64,000 nt of DNA from CAVRUD01 sp963724285 (GCA_963724285.1 CAVRUD010000009.1:248001-312000); one strand, 5' to 3'; counted from the first letter of the stretch, positions 36,566 through 45,678 are shown. Program-made: numbers and translations. Notes: generated by a model not told the origin, from the letters alone.

Positions 36566-36676
36566 GCTCGTGGTCGCTGCCGCACGGTTTGTTCCGCGGT
36601 TGAGATGCTGTCCTGACCGTTCTGGCCAGACGGCGGGGAAGGCGTACCTTCCGGAGTTGCGTCGTGGATAGCGTCG

Positions 36677-37060
36677 TTATCCTTCGATGTCGAGACTGGC
36701 CCGGACGTTGTGCCGCGATCCCGCGATCATGGTGACGGTTCGGATGGCGCGGGCGATCCGCCCTTGCCGCCCGATCACCTTCCCCAACTCGTCATCCGGT
36801 ACCACCAACGTGAGGTGGACCGACTGACCGCGCTGGGCCGCATGGACCTCGACCTCCTCCGGCCGATCGACCAGGCTGCTGGCAACGAAGTGGACCAGAT
36901 CCCGAAGATCGTCTCCAGTCGAATCGACCGCGTTGCCGTACGCCGGTTCGTCATCGTATCCAGCGTCGTCGGCCTCGTAAGCGGCTGTGTCGTTCGGGTC
37001 GTCGTGTTCTTCCAGATCGTCGGTAGGTTCCGCCGGGGAGTACGCGTCAGTCATCGTCAC
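36677..37060 (-). CDS. KH-domain RNA-binding protein (KhpA-like) with acidic N-terminal extension
   Basis: A 127-residue protein. The C-terminal 75 residues are a type-II KH domain: DLVHFVASSLVDRPEEVEV, then the GXXG loop in DDELGKVIGRQGRIARAIR. The first 50 residues are acidic and low-complexity (DDLEEHDDPNDTAAYEADD), absent from typical KhpA proteins of about 75-80 residues. Position between rpsP and rimM is the conserved location for KhpA, which binds RNA with KhpB in Gram-positives and relatives. The extension is an unusual feature. Confidence 0.88.
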   Translation of the reverse strand: MTMTDAYSPAEPTDDLEEHDDPNDTAAYEADDAGYDDEPAYGNAVDSTGDDLRDLVHFVASSLVDRPEEVEVHAAQRGQSVHLTLVVPDDELGKVIGRQGRIARAIRTVTMIAGSRHNVRASLDIEG

Positions 37061-37101
37061 CCCAGGAGTAGAGCCTGGTATCGGTACCAGACTCGGGTGG
37101 A

Positions 37102-37422
37102 CTAGGCAGGTGTTTCAGCCGGCTCGGCGTCAGCCACAGGCGCGGCGACAACCTGATCCGCCGGGACCAGCTTGCCGTTGGCATCGAGCACACCCTCACG
37201 GGTCAGCAGGTACTTCACCGTATCGGACGGCTGAGCGCCGACGCTGATCCAGTGGCGAGCCCGCTCGGCGTTGACCCGGACGGTGGAAGGATCGGTGAGC
37301 GGATCGTAGGTGCCGACCGACTCGATGAACCGGCCGTCACGAGGCGAGCGGCTTTCAGCGGCGACAATCCGGTAGCTGGGGCGCTTCTTGGCGCCCATTC
37401 GCTTGAGACGAAGCTTGATCAC
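37102..37422 (-). CDS. rpsP: 30S ribosomal protein S16
   Basis: Small-subunit ribosomal protein. The GTG at 37422 with an AAGGGAG site gives VIKLRLKRMGAKKRPSYRIV, the canonical S16 N-terminus; GTYDPLTDP and SVGAQPSDTVKYLL follow. The product is 106 residues with an alanine-rich C-terminal extension of about 25 residues beyond the usual 80. It is the first gene of the operon running through the KH protein, rimM and the VUT permease. Confidence 0.95.
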   Translation of the reverse strand: MIKLRLKRMGAKKRPSYRIVAAESRSPRDGRFIESVGTYDPLTDPSTVRVNAERARHWISVGAQPSDTVKYLLTREGVLDANGKLVPADQVVAAPVADAEPAETPA

Positions 37423-37652
37423 AGAGACTCCCTTATCGCGATACCAAGACACCTGGGCAGATTTGTCCGTCCACCGTGCCAGTTATCCCCATCAGGACCG
37501 CCACGCGCGGTCCGCGGCCACCACCCGCATCTCGGACCGCCCGGCTGCCCTGAAATCGGGCGCAAGCCAAAGCGGTGCCGAGCGCGTTGCTGGCATAGAC
37601 CGGCGATTATCGCATCGTCCACAAATGGGCGTCAACGCGGAGATACCCGAAT

Positions 37653-37694
37653 CGAAAAGACAATTCAGCCCGCGTCCATGGCGGACGCGGGCTG
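37653..37694 (-). terminator. Intrinsic terminator after the 71-aa ORF
   Basis: Perfect 12-bp arms (CAGCCCGCGTCC, 37666-37677 and 37683-37694) with a five-base loop, followed on the minus strand by AATTGTCTTTT. It lies about 30 bp after the stop at 37725. Confidence 0.75.
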
Positions 37695-37724
37695 TACCTG
37701 GAGAATTGATCGATTACCAGCAAT

Positions 37725-37940
37725 CTACGGCAGTGGCGCGAACCGTCGGCGGGTCGTTCCGTTGCGATCGACCGCGGTCGAGCAGCACGCAGCCAAAATT
37801 GCCTTGGTCAAGGAGCGCGGAAGTCCAAGTTGGTCGGCCTGAGAAGCGATCTGACGAGGACCCTGCCGTTCGACGAGTGCCTTCGCGATGACCTGAGATG
37901 GTGTCGGCGAATTGGCGTCGGACTGGTTCAGGTCGGTCAT
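37725..37940 (-). CDS. Small hypothetical protein, 71 aa
   Basis: From ATG 37940 the product is MTDLNQSDANSPTPSQVIAK... with a helical segment (ALVERQGPRQIASQADQLG) and two adjacent cysteines near residue 54. No family is recognised. A good terminator directly downstream supports a real transcript. The GGAAGG element is about 15 bases before ATG, rather far. Expression is likely, function unknown. Confidence 0.45.
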   Translation of the reverse strand: MTDLNQSDANSPTPSQVIAKALVERQGPRQIASQADQLGLPRSLTKAILAACCSTAVDRNGTTRRRFAPLP

Positions 37941-38582
37941 TGCTCGGTGCCTATCCTTCCCTGGTGATGCCGAGGTCGAGTGGTTTTCCACCCGGCCAAT
38001 CGACCTAGCGTACGTCCATGGCAACGTACTCATACTCTCCGCTGGGACGCTCCCACGTCGCCCCAAATCGAGACGATCGTAGCAGTCTTATGTGAGGTAA
38101 GCAATACCTTAATGGCATCCGTCCAGCACTTTGGAGCGCCCCGTTTACACGGGAACGACCCCGCATTTTCAGATCGGCGATACCATCCAATCCCAGATAA
38201 CCCACGGCCAATCTACCCTCATCATGCGGAAAACGTGCGAGGTGGTCTTTAGACGATTCGGAGCAAACACCCATAGTTCCTTACCGGCATTCGTTTGTAT
38301 GGAACACTACAAACCAAGACGCTTGAACAACGCTACGTTGGATGCGCGGTACGTTCCACGAAAGACAATTCAGCCCCCATCATCCAGCTGTTGCATACCC
38401 GACAAACCGCCATACTCTGCGACTCGGTTGATCGGCCCGGGACCGCCGTCAGCCGTGTTCGAATGGGGACCCCAGGAACGGGTGCAGAGTCAGCGCCAGC
38501 GTCCGGGCTTGATCGGTAATGTGGCCAGTGCGGCGTTCTATTGCCGGCGACTTCGATGTATGTAGCGGGAGTGCTGCCCAGG
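37941..38582. other. Long intergenic region of lower GC
   Basis: About 640 bp with visibly lower GC than its neighbours. Frames exist (for example plus strand 38131-38565) but they lack ribosome-binding sites and coding-like composition. I see no repeat, RNA or promoter that I can defend. Confidence 0.5.
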
Positions 38583-39887
38583 ATGGCTCTGGGTCCTCGA
38601 TTTCAGGGGTTGTGGCGACACCCCGACTTCCTCTGGCTCTGGCTGGGGCAAACGATATCCGTCTTCGGATCGTTCGTCTCCGGCTTCGCCATCCCCATCC
38701 TGGCTGTCATCACCCTTGATGCGTCGCCCTTTTCAGTCGCAATGCTTAGCGCGGCAGGCATGGTGCCCGGCTTCGTGCTCGGCCTGGTTGCGGGTGTCTG
38801 GGTCGATCGGCTACGACGCCGGCCCGTGCTCATCGCCGCCGACGTCGGCCGGGCGGTGATCCTGCTCACCATCCCGATCGCGGCGGCCCTCGACATCCTC
38901 ACCATCGTTCACCTCGTGCTGGCCGCGTTCGCGACCAGCGTCCTCTCCACATTCTTCGACCTGGCCTATCGGTCATACCTGCCCAGTCTGGTGCGCTCCG
39001 ACCAGCTGGTTGAGGGCAACAGCAAGCTCCAGGCGACGGCGTCCGCCGCCGAGGTGAGCGGCTTCGCCATCGCCGGCGGGCTGATCCAGGTTCTGACCGC
39101 GCCGGTCGCCATCCTGATCGACGTGGCGAGCTTCCTCCTCTCTGCGCTATGCCTTGTCCGCATCCAAGCCACCGAATCGGACATCATCTCCTCAGCGGAT
39201 GCGGAAGAGGGCGGCACCATCCGGGAAATCCGGTCCGGGCTCAGCTTTATCAGACAGGAAGTCACATTGCGAGCGCTGGCGACAGCGGCGGGGTCCTGGG
39301 AACTTTGCCGGGGCATGGTCGGCGCCGTCATCATCGTCTTCGTCGCCCGAGATCTCGATCTCGCCCCGGCCCTGATCGGCGTCATCTTCGGTGTGGGAGG
39401 TATTAGCGCGCTGATTGGTGCGCTGTTGGCCGAGCCAATGATGCGCACGTGGGGCATTGGCAAGACGCTGATCGTTGCCTTCACCGCCAGCGCGATAGCG
39501 ATCCTCTTCCTGCCCCTGGCGGCCGGACCGGCCGTCGTCATCGCCGCCTTTCTGATGGCTCAGCAACTGGCAGGCGATGGATTCGCGACGATCCACGAGA
39601 TCGGGAGAGTCAGCATCATCCAGGGGCTAACGCCGGACCGGCTTCAAGGCAGGGTCAATGGGGCGATTCGCTCGCTCGAGTGGGGCGCCGCGCTGTTTGG
39701 CTTGCTGCTCGGTGGTCTCCTGGCCGAGGTGATCGGTATCCGGGCAACAATGGTCATCGCCGGGATCGGCGCGCTCACCGCTCCGGTCATCCTCTCCCGC
39801 ACCGACATCGCGCAGATGCGGGATCTTCCCACGCCGGTCGATACCGCAACGGCGGGATTGCCAATAGCACCCCCCCTCATCGACTGA
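38583..39887 (+). CDS. MFS exporter (DHA3/EntS-like)
   Basis: A 434-residue 12-helix major facilitator of the MFS_3 type (related to enterobactin exporter EntS and macrolide effluxers). The start of the fold, LWRHPDFLWLWLGQTISVFGS, is diagnostic, followed by motif A (GVWVDRLRRRPVL) and the conserved DLAYRSYLPSLV segment of this subfamily. LTPDRLQGRVNGAIRSLEWG is the mid-protein signature. Upstream in-frame starts at 38556 and 38541 are possible; ATG 38583 follows a CCAGG and fits the family start. The substrate is unknown. The gene is isolated. Confidence 0.87.
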   Translation: MALGPRFQGLWRHPDFLWLWLGQTISVFGSFVSGFAIPILAVITLDASPFSVAMLSAAGMVPGFVLGLVAGVWVDRLRRRPVLIAADVGRAVILLTIPIAAALDILTIVHLVLAAFATSVLSTFFDLAYRSYLPSLVRSDQLVEGNSKLQATASAAEVSGFAIAGGLIQVLTAPVAILIDVASFLLSALCLVRIQATESDIISSADAEEGGTIREIRSGLSFIRQEVTLRALATAAGSWELCRGMVGAVIIVFVARDLDLAPALIGVIFGVGGISALIGALLAEPMMRTWGIGKTLIVAFTASAIAILFLPLAAGPAVVIAAFLMAQQLAGDGFATIHEIGRVSIIQGLTPDRLQGRVNGAIRSLEWGAALFGLLLGGLLAEVIGIRATMVIAGIGALTAPVILSRTDIAQMRDLPTPVDTATAGLPIAPPLID

Positions 39888-39983
39888 TCGACCGCCAATT
39901 CCGCAAACCACGAGGTTGCGGCTATCCTGTCACCGCAGGACGGACCGCGTCCGCGACGGCTATCTGCGTTCCGGCGAGGCACG

Positions 39984-40763
39984 ATGAGCGAGCAAGCAGC
40001 ACGTCCTCTCTTTGTCGGCACAAACTTCAAGTTGAATCAGACCCCAGAGGAGACAGAGGCGTTCATCGAGGGCGTCAACGAACGCACGGCGGAGACGGCG
40101 TCCGCGAACAACATCCAGCGGTTCATCATCCCGCCGTACACGTCTCTTCCAGCTGCCGTCCGCAAGGCGGAAAGCTCGGGCATCTGGATCGGCGCCCAGA
40201 ACGTCCACTGGGCGCCGGAAGGCGCCTTCACCGGTGAGATCTCGGTCAGGATGCTGCAGGCAGTCGGTGTCGACATGGTCTTGATCGGCCACGCCGAGCG
40301 TCGCAGCCTTTTCCACGAAACGGACGAGGAGATCAACGCAAAGGTTCTGGCAGCGGCCGGGGCCGGTTTGCGAGTGCTCGTCTGCATCGGCGAGACCGCA
40401 TTCGAGAAGGGCCACGGCGCCGGGCAGGAATCGGTTGTCCGCCAGTTGAAAATCGGGTTGAGTGACCTCCCAACCGATCAACTTCCTCAGATCATGATCG
40501 GGTACGAGCCGGTCTGGTCGATCGGCCCCGGTGGGACGCCTGCCCGGCCGGACGACGTCGCCGAGATCGCAACCGAGATCCGGGCGGCGCTCCATCTCAC
40601 CTTTGGCGCCCCCGGCGTCAATGTCCCGATCCTGTACGGCGGCAGCGTCTCGCCCGCCAACTGCGCCGACTTCACCGGCCTGCAAGTCATCGACGGCGTC
40701 TTCGTTGGCCGGGCCGCCTGGACGGTCGACGGCTTCACGGACATCCTCAACGCGGTGATCTAG
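39984..40763 (+). CDS. tpiA: Triosephosphate isomerase family protein
   Basis: A 259-residue TIM barrel. Catalytic residues are conserved: Asn and Lys in GTNFKLN (residues about 13-18), His in LIGHAERRS near 102 and Glu in GYEPVWSIG near 173. The mobile loop 6 reads SIGPGGTP instead of the usual AIGTGKTA, and the phosphate-binding end YGGSVSPANCADF...VFVGRAAW differs from canonical enzymes. This version is typical of TIM paralogues that act in sugar or erythrulose-phosphate pathways, so glycolytic function should be regarded as probable, not certain. It is not next to gapA or pgk. TIM is intact although many neighbouring genes are frameshifted. Confidence 0.85.
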   Translation: MSEQAARPLFVGTNFKLNQTPEETEAFIEGVNERTAETASANNIQRFIIPPYTSLPAAVRKAESSGIWIGAQNVHWAPEGAFTGEISVRMLQAVGVDMVLIGHAERRSLFHETDEEINAKVLAAAGAGLRVLVCIGETAFEKGHGAGQESVVRQLKIGLSDLPTDQLPQIMIGYEPVWSIGPGGTPARPDDVAEIATEIRAALHLTFGAPGVNVPILYGGSVSPANCADFTGLQVIDGVFVGRAAWTVDGFTDILNAVI

Positions 40764-40864
40764 CTGGGGCTCCCAGTGGTAATGAATCGGCCCGACATGC
40801 GTTGTACCTCCAACCGCCCGAAGACTCACCGTTCCGGTACCGGAACGGCGATCGCGCGAAGAGG

Positions 40865-41671
40865 ATGGTCACATTGACCGATCAGCACCACGAATATGTG
40901 GACGTCGATCACTCCGCAAGGCCGCAGACGCTCTTTGAGTTTCTGGAGATGGTCAATTCCCTGCCTGAGCTCCGCGCGTACAAGCGCGTGATGCGTACCG
41001 AGCTGCATCTGCGGCCAGGCAACACGTTGCTCGATGTCGGCTGCGAGATCGGCATCGAGGCGTGCCGGATCGCCAAGGAACGTCCCGACGGGAGCGTTAT
41101 CGGCCTGGACCGTCAGGCGATGATCGCGGAGGCCCAAGGGTGAGCTGACTCCGAAGACGATTCGGTCCGGTGGCTCGCCGGCGACGCCGAAGGCAGTCCC
41201 CTGCCCGATGACAGCGTCGATGCCTGTATGACCGAGCGCGTGCTGATGTACCTGCCCGATCCTGCTCTCGGCATTGCCGAAATGGTGCGGATCCTCAAGC
41301 CAGTCGGTCGGATCGCCTGTTTTGAGTTCGACTACGTCGCAACAATGCTGGGCGGCAACCCCGGAATGGCCGCGGCCGTAAATGACTTGATGAACAGTAC
41401 GCTGGGTGAGCCGCGCATGGGCCGCCACCTGCCGACGTACCTGCGCGAGGCGGGCCTGTCTGGGGTTTCTCTGCACCCGATCATCTTCTTCCCGCCGCGG
41501 CACGTCTATGAAGCAACGGTCGCCACTACGGTGCGTGATGCAATTGCCCTGGGTGACCTATCCCGCGCGCAAGCCACTGAATGGCTGCAATCTCAGGCCG
41601 ATGCGGCCGATACCGGGCTGTTCTACGCGGCGTTCATCGGCGTCGTCACCAGCGCCACCCTCGCATCCTGA
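40865..41671 (+). pseudogene. Class I SAM-dependent methyltransferase, in-frame TGA
   Basis: A methyltransferase of the Methyltransf_11/25 type. Motif I (LLDVGCEIGIEACRIA) and the acidic motif II (VIGLDRQAMIAEAQ) are present. The frame then meets TGA at 41141-41143 and continues in the same frame with SVRWLAGDAEGSPLPDDSVD, TERVLMYLPDP and LKPVGRIACFEFD. Because both sides share a frame, this is a nonsense codon rather than an indel. Motif I has Glu-Ile where Gly is usual (GCEIG versus GxGxG). ATG 40865 or TTG 40874 could start translation. The substrate is unknown. Confidence 0.75.
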
Positions 41672-41719
41672 TTGACGGAAAAACGGGATGGGACACGAAT
41701 CTCCCACCCCGCTCAGATG

Positions 41720-41951
41720 CTAGAGCGCTCGCGGCAAAGATTGGCCGCGTCTGCATGCCGCCCGGGGCTCACGGCCCAAGGTTGGCCCGGGCTGAACACA
41801 ACAGCCTCTCCGAGGCTAGCGCTTCCCCGAGCTTCCCCGAGACCGTGTTGCCGCGGTTTAGCCGGTTTGAACCGGCTTCCGTCACTCAGCCCGGGACTTC
41901 GAGTCCCGGGCGACATGGGCGGCAGGTCAACCTTGATGGTGAGCGCACTAG
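41720..41951. repeat. MITE-like dispersed repeat, copy 3 (longest)
   Basis: Starts CTAGAGCGCTCGCGG and ends GGTGAGCGCACTAG, so terminal inverted repeats are visible. At 232 bp it is longer than the other copies and carries an extra hairpin (CCCGGGACTTCGAGTCCCGGG). Its right CTA is the stop codon of the minus-strand regulator gene at 41948. Confidence 0.8.
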
Positions 41952-43891
41952 GCGACACGCAGCCGGTAACCGGTGCCGCGCACGGACTCCAACATGTCCG
42001 CGTGGCTACCCATCTTGCGCCGGACGCCGCGCACGACAACATCAACGACGTTGCTTCCGCCGCCGTACTCAACACCCCAGACATCGGCCAGGAGGTCGGC
42101 TCGTGAGACGGCCTTGCCCGGACGGCTGTTGAGATACTGGACGAGTTCGAACTCCAGCTTGGTCAGCCCAACCCGTTTGCCATTTAGGACAAGCTCCCGC
42201 GCGCCCACATCGACGATTCCGGTCTCGTCCTCCCTGACGCCGAGTTCGGCCGCGACGAGTCCGGTCAGCCAACCGTCCACCGACCCCGGCCCCATATCGA
42301 GCATGGCGGTTTGGAAGTGTTCCCCATCCAGCATCAAGTCCTGGCCGGGTAGCAGCTTGAAGCCAAGGTCCCGCATTGCCGCGCCGGTCGGATCTGGCAG
42401 GCGCCTGGCGACATAGACCCGGCGCAGGTGCGGGCGCATCTCCAGATAGAGCCGCTTCACGTCCAGCCACAACGCGCTCGTCACCGAAAACTCTTTCTCA
42501 CCGTGATCGTGGAGCACGAAGAGCGCCCGGCCGCTTCCGGGGATTGGGTTACTGCGCAGGTGCCCCAACCAACCTCGCAAAAAGGGATCGGTCCGCATCA
42601 CGTCGGCTGATTGGGTATCGGCCGCGAAATAGGAGCAGAATCCCGACACTTCCCCATTGGCGTTGCGTACAACAACAAACGTTTCACGGGCGTGATCAAG
42701 CCAGCGGCGAATTGTCGCGTCCACTGCCGGTGCGTGATTTTTCTCGGCCATGGCCCTAATGTGCGGTACATCTGGTTCCTGGGCTGGCTCGACGGTCAAA
42801 TGCGTCGCCTCCACCGGGAAGAACGCCTCTCGCAACCGGGGGTTTCCAGGAGGAAGAGCAGATCGGCGGTTGAACGCCAGAGGCCCGGCTTCCCGACGTT
42901 CCGCGCCTCTTCGCGCAGTTGCCGCCATGCCGCCCGCCGATACTCCAGGTAGCGGTCTGGCTCGACCGCCTTCAGGGTGTGCGACACGGCAGACTTCACG
43001 ATGTCGTGAAACGTTAGGCCATCCCGGTCCTGCTCGATAAACGGCTGACCGCGGAGCAGATCCCACGCTTCGGCAACATCGTCGTCTGGGAGCATCGCCG
43101 ACAGCAGGGGCATGGTCATCCGCCGTACCACCGCCGACGCCTGAACCACCCGCCGGCTGAGCGACCCGTTCTCAGGATCAAGATAGCGAGACGCTATCTC
43201 CTCGTTGAGCCGTGAGACCGCGATATCGTCCAGAAACACCCCCGGCCGCTCCTTCGCGCTCCCGGCCGCAATCATCAGGGCCAAGCTACATCCCTGGGCC
43301 AGCCGGATGATCCGGGTCGCTGACTCCCCCTCGATGCCCTCATGGCGCAGCAGGCCGCGGGCATCGCGATCGGGCAATGGACCAACACGGAGACGCTGGA
43401 ACAATCCGGTCCAGCCGGCTGTTGTGAACCAACCTGTCGCAGGCTCTGCTCGGTCCCACGAGGAAGATCCGGGCACTCTGCGGCAGGGCAGGCACAAACT
43501 CCTGCCGGATCCATGAATCGAGGAGCCGGAAGGACTCATAGCCATCCAGGGCGATAAGAACGCGGTCGCCTAGGTCCGCGATCCGGTCCGCCAATTCGGT
43601 CACCGGCCCAGGTACCGCGCCAACGTGTTGGGCAAGTTCGGCGAGGAACGACGTAGCGGTTGGCTCGATCTCGCGGCAATCGATCCGAATTACACAAACG
43701 CCCATACCGCGGGCGCGGTCGATGACGACATCGAGCAGGCGGGATTTGCCGACACCGGCGATCCCATGCAGATACCACACCGGAGGTTGCCCGGCGGCGA
43801 ACGCCCCCAGCAGTGTCTCGATCTCTTCGGTACGCCCAAAGAATCCGCGTGCGGCCCGGTCGATCAGCAAATCTTGAATACGGTCGGCCAC
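41948..43891 (-). pseudogene. STAND-type ATPase, GNAT-like and OmpR-type winged-helix regulator, two frameshifts
   Basis: A regulator of about 645 residues read across three frames. From GTG 43891: RGFFGRTEEIETLLGAF and Walker A GIAGVGKSRLL, then LIALDGYES (Walker B-like). A shift near 43455 leads to RVGPLPDRDARGLLRHEGI and a helical region. A second shift near 42845, in an AAACCCCC run, leads to a GNAT-like segment (VEATHLTVEPAQEPDVPHIR ... ETFVVVRNANGEVSGFCSYF) and finally a trans_reg_C winged helix (LTKLEFELVQYLNSR, RADLLADVWG, VRGVRRKM, VRGTGYRLR). The two shifts cancel, so frame 1 is regained. The ATPase and GNAT assignments rest on motif recognition only. Divergent small ORFs start at 44070. 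Confidence 0.72.
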
Positions 43892-44069
43892 GATGATTTA
43901 GCCTCACTCTCCCGAATGAGGCCCCACGATTTCATCTTGGCGTCGACATCTCTATCTGTCAACCCAGATCTCATCATCTTCTCATCAACCGCTCATCCTG
44001 GGGTCGGTGGCACTCCTTATCGTTGCTTCCGGGGCCAAGAATCGACGCACTGAAAGGAAAAATCCGACC

Positions 44070-44276
44070 ATGCACCGCTCATCTCGTCGCCCGATCCGCC
44101 GTCGCACCGCTCACGACTTCGCCGATCGCCACCGGACCGCAACCGCTAAAACCGTGACGTCCTGTCACCGTTCCCTCCGCGAGCCCACCCTCTCCGGAAT
44201 ATGGGCGCCGCCGTGCCCGCGCTGCGGTCAGGAGCATGAGGACGAAGTCACCTGGCACGACGTCGAGTGGCAGTAG
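44070..44276 (+). CDS. Small protein with a Cys-X2-Cys knuckle, 68 aa
   Basis: ATG 44070 follows TGAAAGGAAAA. The first half is strongly basic (HRSSRRPIRRRTAHDF); the C-terminal part contains PPCPRCGQEHEDEVTWH, a CPRC zinc-knuckle-like motif with nearby histidines that could complete a zinc site. No known family. It is divergent from the ATPase-GNAT-winged-helix regulator, separated by 178 bp, so it is a candidate target of that regulator. Confidence 0.5.
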   Translation: MHRSSRRPIRRRTAHDFADRHRTATAKTVTSCHRSLREPTLSGIWAPPCPRCGQEHEDEVTWHDVEWQ

Positions 44277-44334
44277 TCGCCGAACCTGCCAACTCGGGCT
44301 TATCAATCCCTGTCATCCTACACAGGAGCACCAG

Positions 44335-44460
44335 ATGAACCACAACACGAACATTGTCCCTGCCGCCTACCGCAGGTCAGCAGACGCCCGTGACACCAAG
44401 AACCAATCCCCGTCCAGCGCAACCGCCGCCGGCGTTTCCAAGTCCGCTCCCAGCAGGTAG
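44335..44460 (+). CDS. Small hydrophilic peptide, 41 aa
   Basis: ATG 44335 has a clean AGGAG site 6 bases before it. The product MNHNTNIVPAAYRRSADARD... is polar, with Ser/Ala/Lys-rich end SKSAPSR and no cysteine or membrane segment. It is 58 bp downstream of the CPRC protein in the same direction, probably the same transcript. Function unknown; the good ribosome-binding site is the main support. Confidence 0.45.
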   Translation: MNHNTNIVPAAYRRSADARDTKNQSPSSATAAGVSKSAPSR

Positions 44461-44693
44461 ATCACGGTTTCAACTGCGTCTTGAGTCCAGACCACCGATC
44501 CAAGAGCGCTAACCCGTTCTGCCTCTGCATCCAAGCCTCCACCTAGCCGGGCAGGCGTTGTCGTCCTCAGCCGTGGAAGGGCTTCGTCGGGCTCAGCCCT
44601 GGGTTTCAACCCAGGGTCATACGGCTTCCCCAAGAACACCACCGCGCCGCCCTGTTCATCCGGGGCGGCGCGGTGCTACATGGCAAACTGTGA
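44461..44693. repeat. Intergenic palindromes, including a terminator for the minus-strand gene
   Basis: CCCTGGGTTTCAACCCAGGG (44597-44616) is a perfect stem of the kind dispersed in many bacterial genomes. Then CACCGCGCCGCCC and its complement (44640-44652 and 44663-44675) form a 13-bp stem just after the stop of the secreted-protein gene at 44694, probably its terminator. Confidence 0.6.
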
Positions 44694-45401
44694 CTACTCC
44701 TCCTCGGCCACTTCTTCCGTCTCAGGATAGATCTGGGTATCGAGGATCGTCAGTCCTTCAGCGAAGTCGTGTTCCTCGCCCGGGAACTTGTCCCAGAAAC
44801 CGCCGCTGAAGACTCCCTCGTCGTTGGCCTCGCCGTCGCCGTCGCCAGCGTCGGCGTCCATCATCTCTTCGGCGAGGGTCGTCGCCGCGGCGGTCGAGTC
44901 ATCACCTCCCGTGGAAACGACGGAGACGTACACGTACTCGCCCTCGCGCGAGTTTAAGACGGTCGTGAACAACGTCGAGCCGCTCTCCTCGACCGAGGTC
45001 GAGTAGCCAGCCGCGTTGTCTCCAAGGTCCTCGACATCCAGCTCGGTGATCTCCGGTTCCTCGACGCCGGTCACATCAGCAGCCTGCTCGTCAAACGACG
45101 TCCGCAGAGCCTCCCAACCAGCCTCGGCATTGTCGTCACCGTCGAACTCCGCCACGACGGCGTACGCAGTGACAATCCCCGAGGGGTACGCGATCTCGCC
45201 GTCGGCGCCGGCCTCCGGCGACGCCATCAGCGCCACGAAGTCGATCGCGTAACTCCGGCCGACTACCCGCTCTATGCCTTCCAGTTGCGAAAAGTCGATT
45301 ACTTCGTCACCGTCTTGTGCGACCGCGGACTTGATCGACCCGGCTCCCATGGCGACCAATGCCACCACCGCCAGCATCATCCGCGGCAATCGCATCGACA
45401 T
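44694..45401 (-). CDS. Exported acidic protein of unknown function
   Basis: A 235-residue product from ATG 45401 (GAGGGAACCGC site). The signal peptide is MRLPRMMLAVVALVAMGAGS ending near SAVAQ. The mature protein is very acidic, with VVGRSYAIDFVALMASPEAG, then a beta-rich middle (VVAEFDGDDNAEAGWEALR) and an acidic Glu-rich C-terminus. No family is recognised. It is probably secreted, or periplasmic if an outer membrane exists. A hairpin terminator follows. Confidence 0.65.
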   Translation of the reverse strand: MSMRLPRMMLAVVALVAMGAGSIKSAVAQDGDEVIDFSQLEGIERVVGRSYAIDFVALMASPEAGADGEIAYPSGIVTAYAVVAEFDGDDNAEAGWEALRTSFDEQAADVTGVEEPEITELDVEDLGDNAAGYSTSVEESGSTLFTTVLNSREGEYVYVSVVSTGGDDSTAAATTLAEEMMDADAGDGDGEANDEGVFSGGFWDKFPGEEHDFAEGLTILDTQIYPETEEVAEEE

Positions 45402-45678
45402 GCGGTTCCCTCTAATATCCGATTGCTCGGATCCACCATCGCAAGGTCGCCACAGGTCAATCTAACGCATGAAGGAGCCAAATCGCTGCGCCCAAGGCGG
45501 CGAAGGGTGATCCGGTTCCGCACTCGGAACGTTTCTGGTCCATGGCATAGGGAGGGTTACCTATAGCGGACTCAGCCAGCAGTTCCGAGAAATCGGTAAC
45601 CTCACCGATGTTCGTGGCGGGAAATCTCCGTAGTCTACGTACAGTCGAGATGTACGCCAACGAATCCAGGAGCAAACA

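Noticed and set aside
38131..38565. A 144-residue plus-strand frame in the low-GC gap
   Set aside because: No ribosome-binding site, unusual composition and no recognisable motif; probably non-coding.
41141..41143. Selenocysteine codon in the methyltransferase
   Set aside because: No downstream SECIS-like stem was recognised, and the family does not use selenocysteine.
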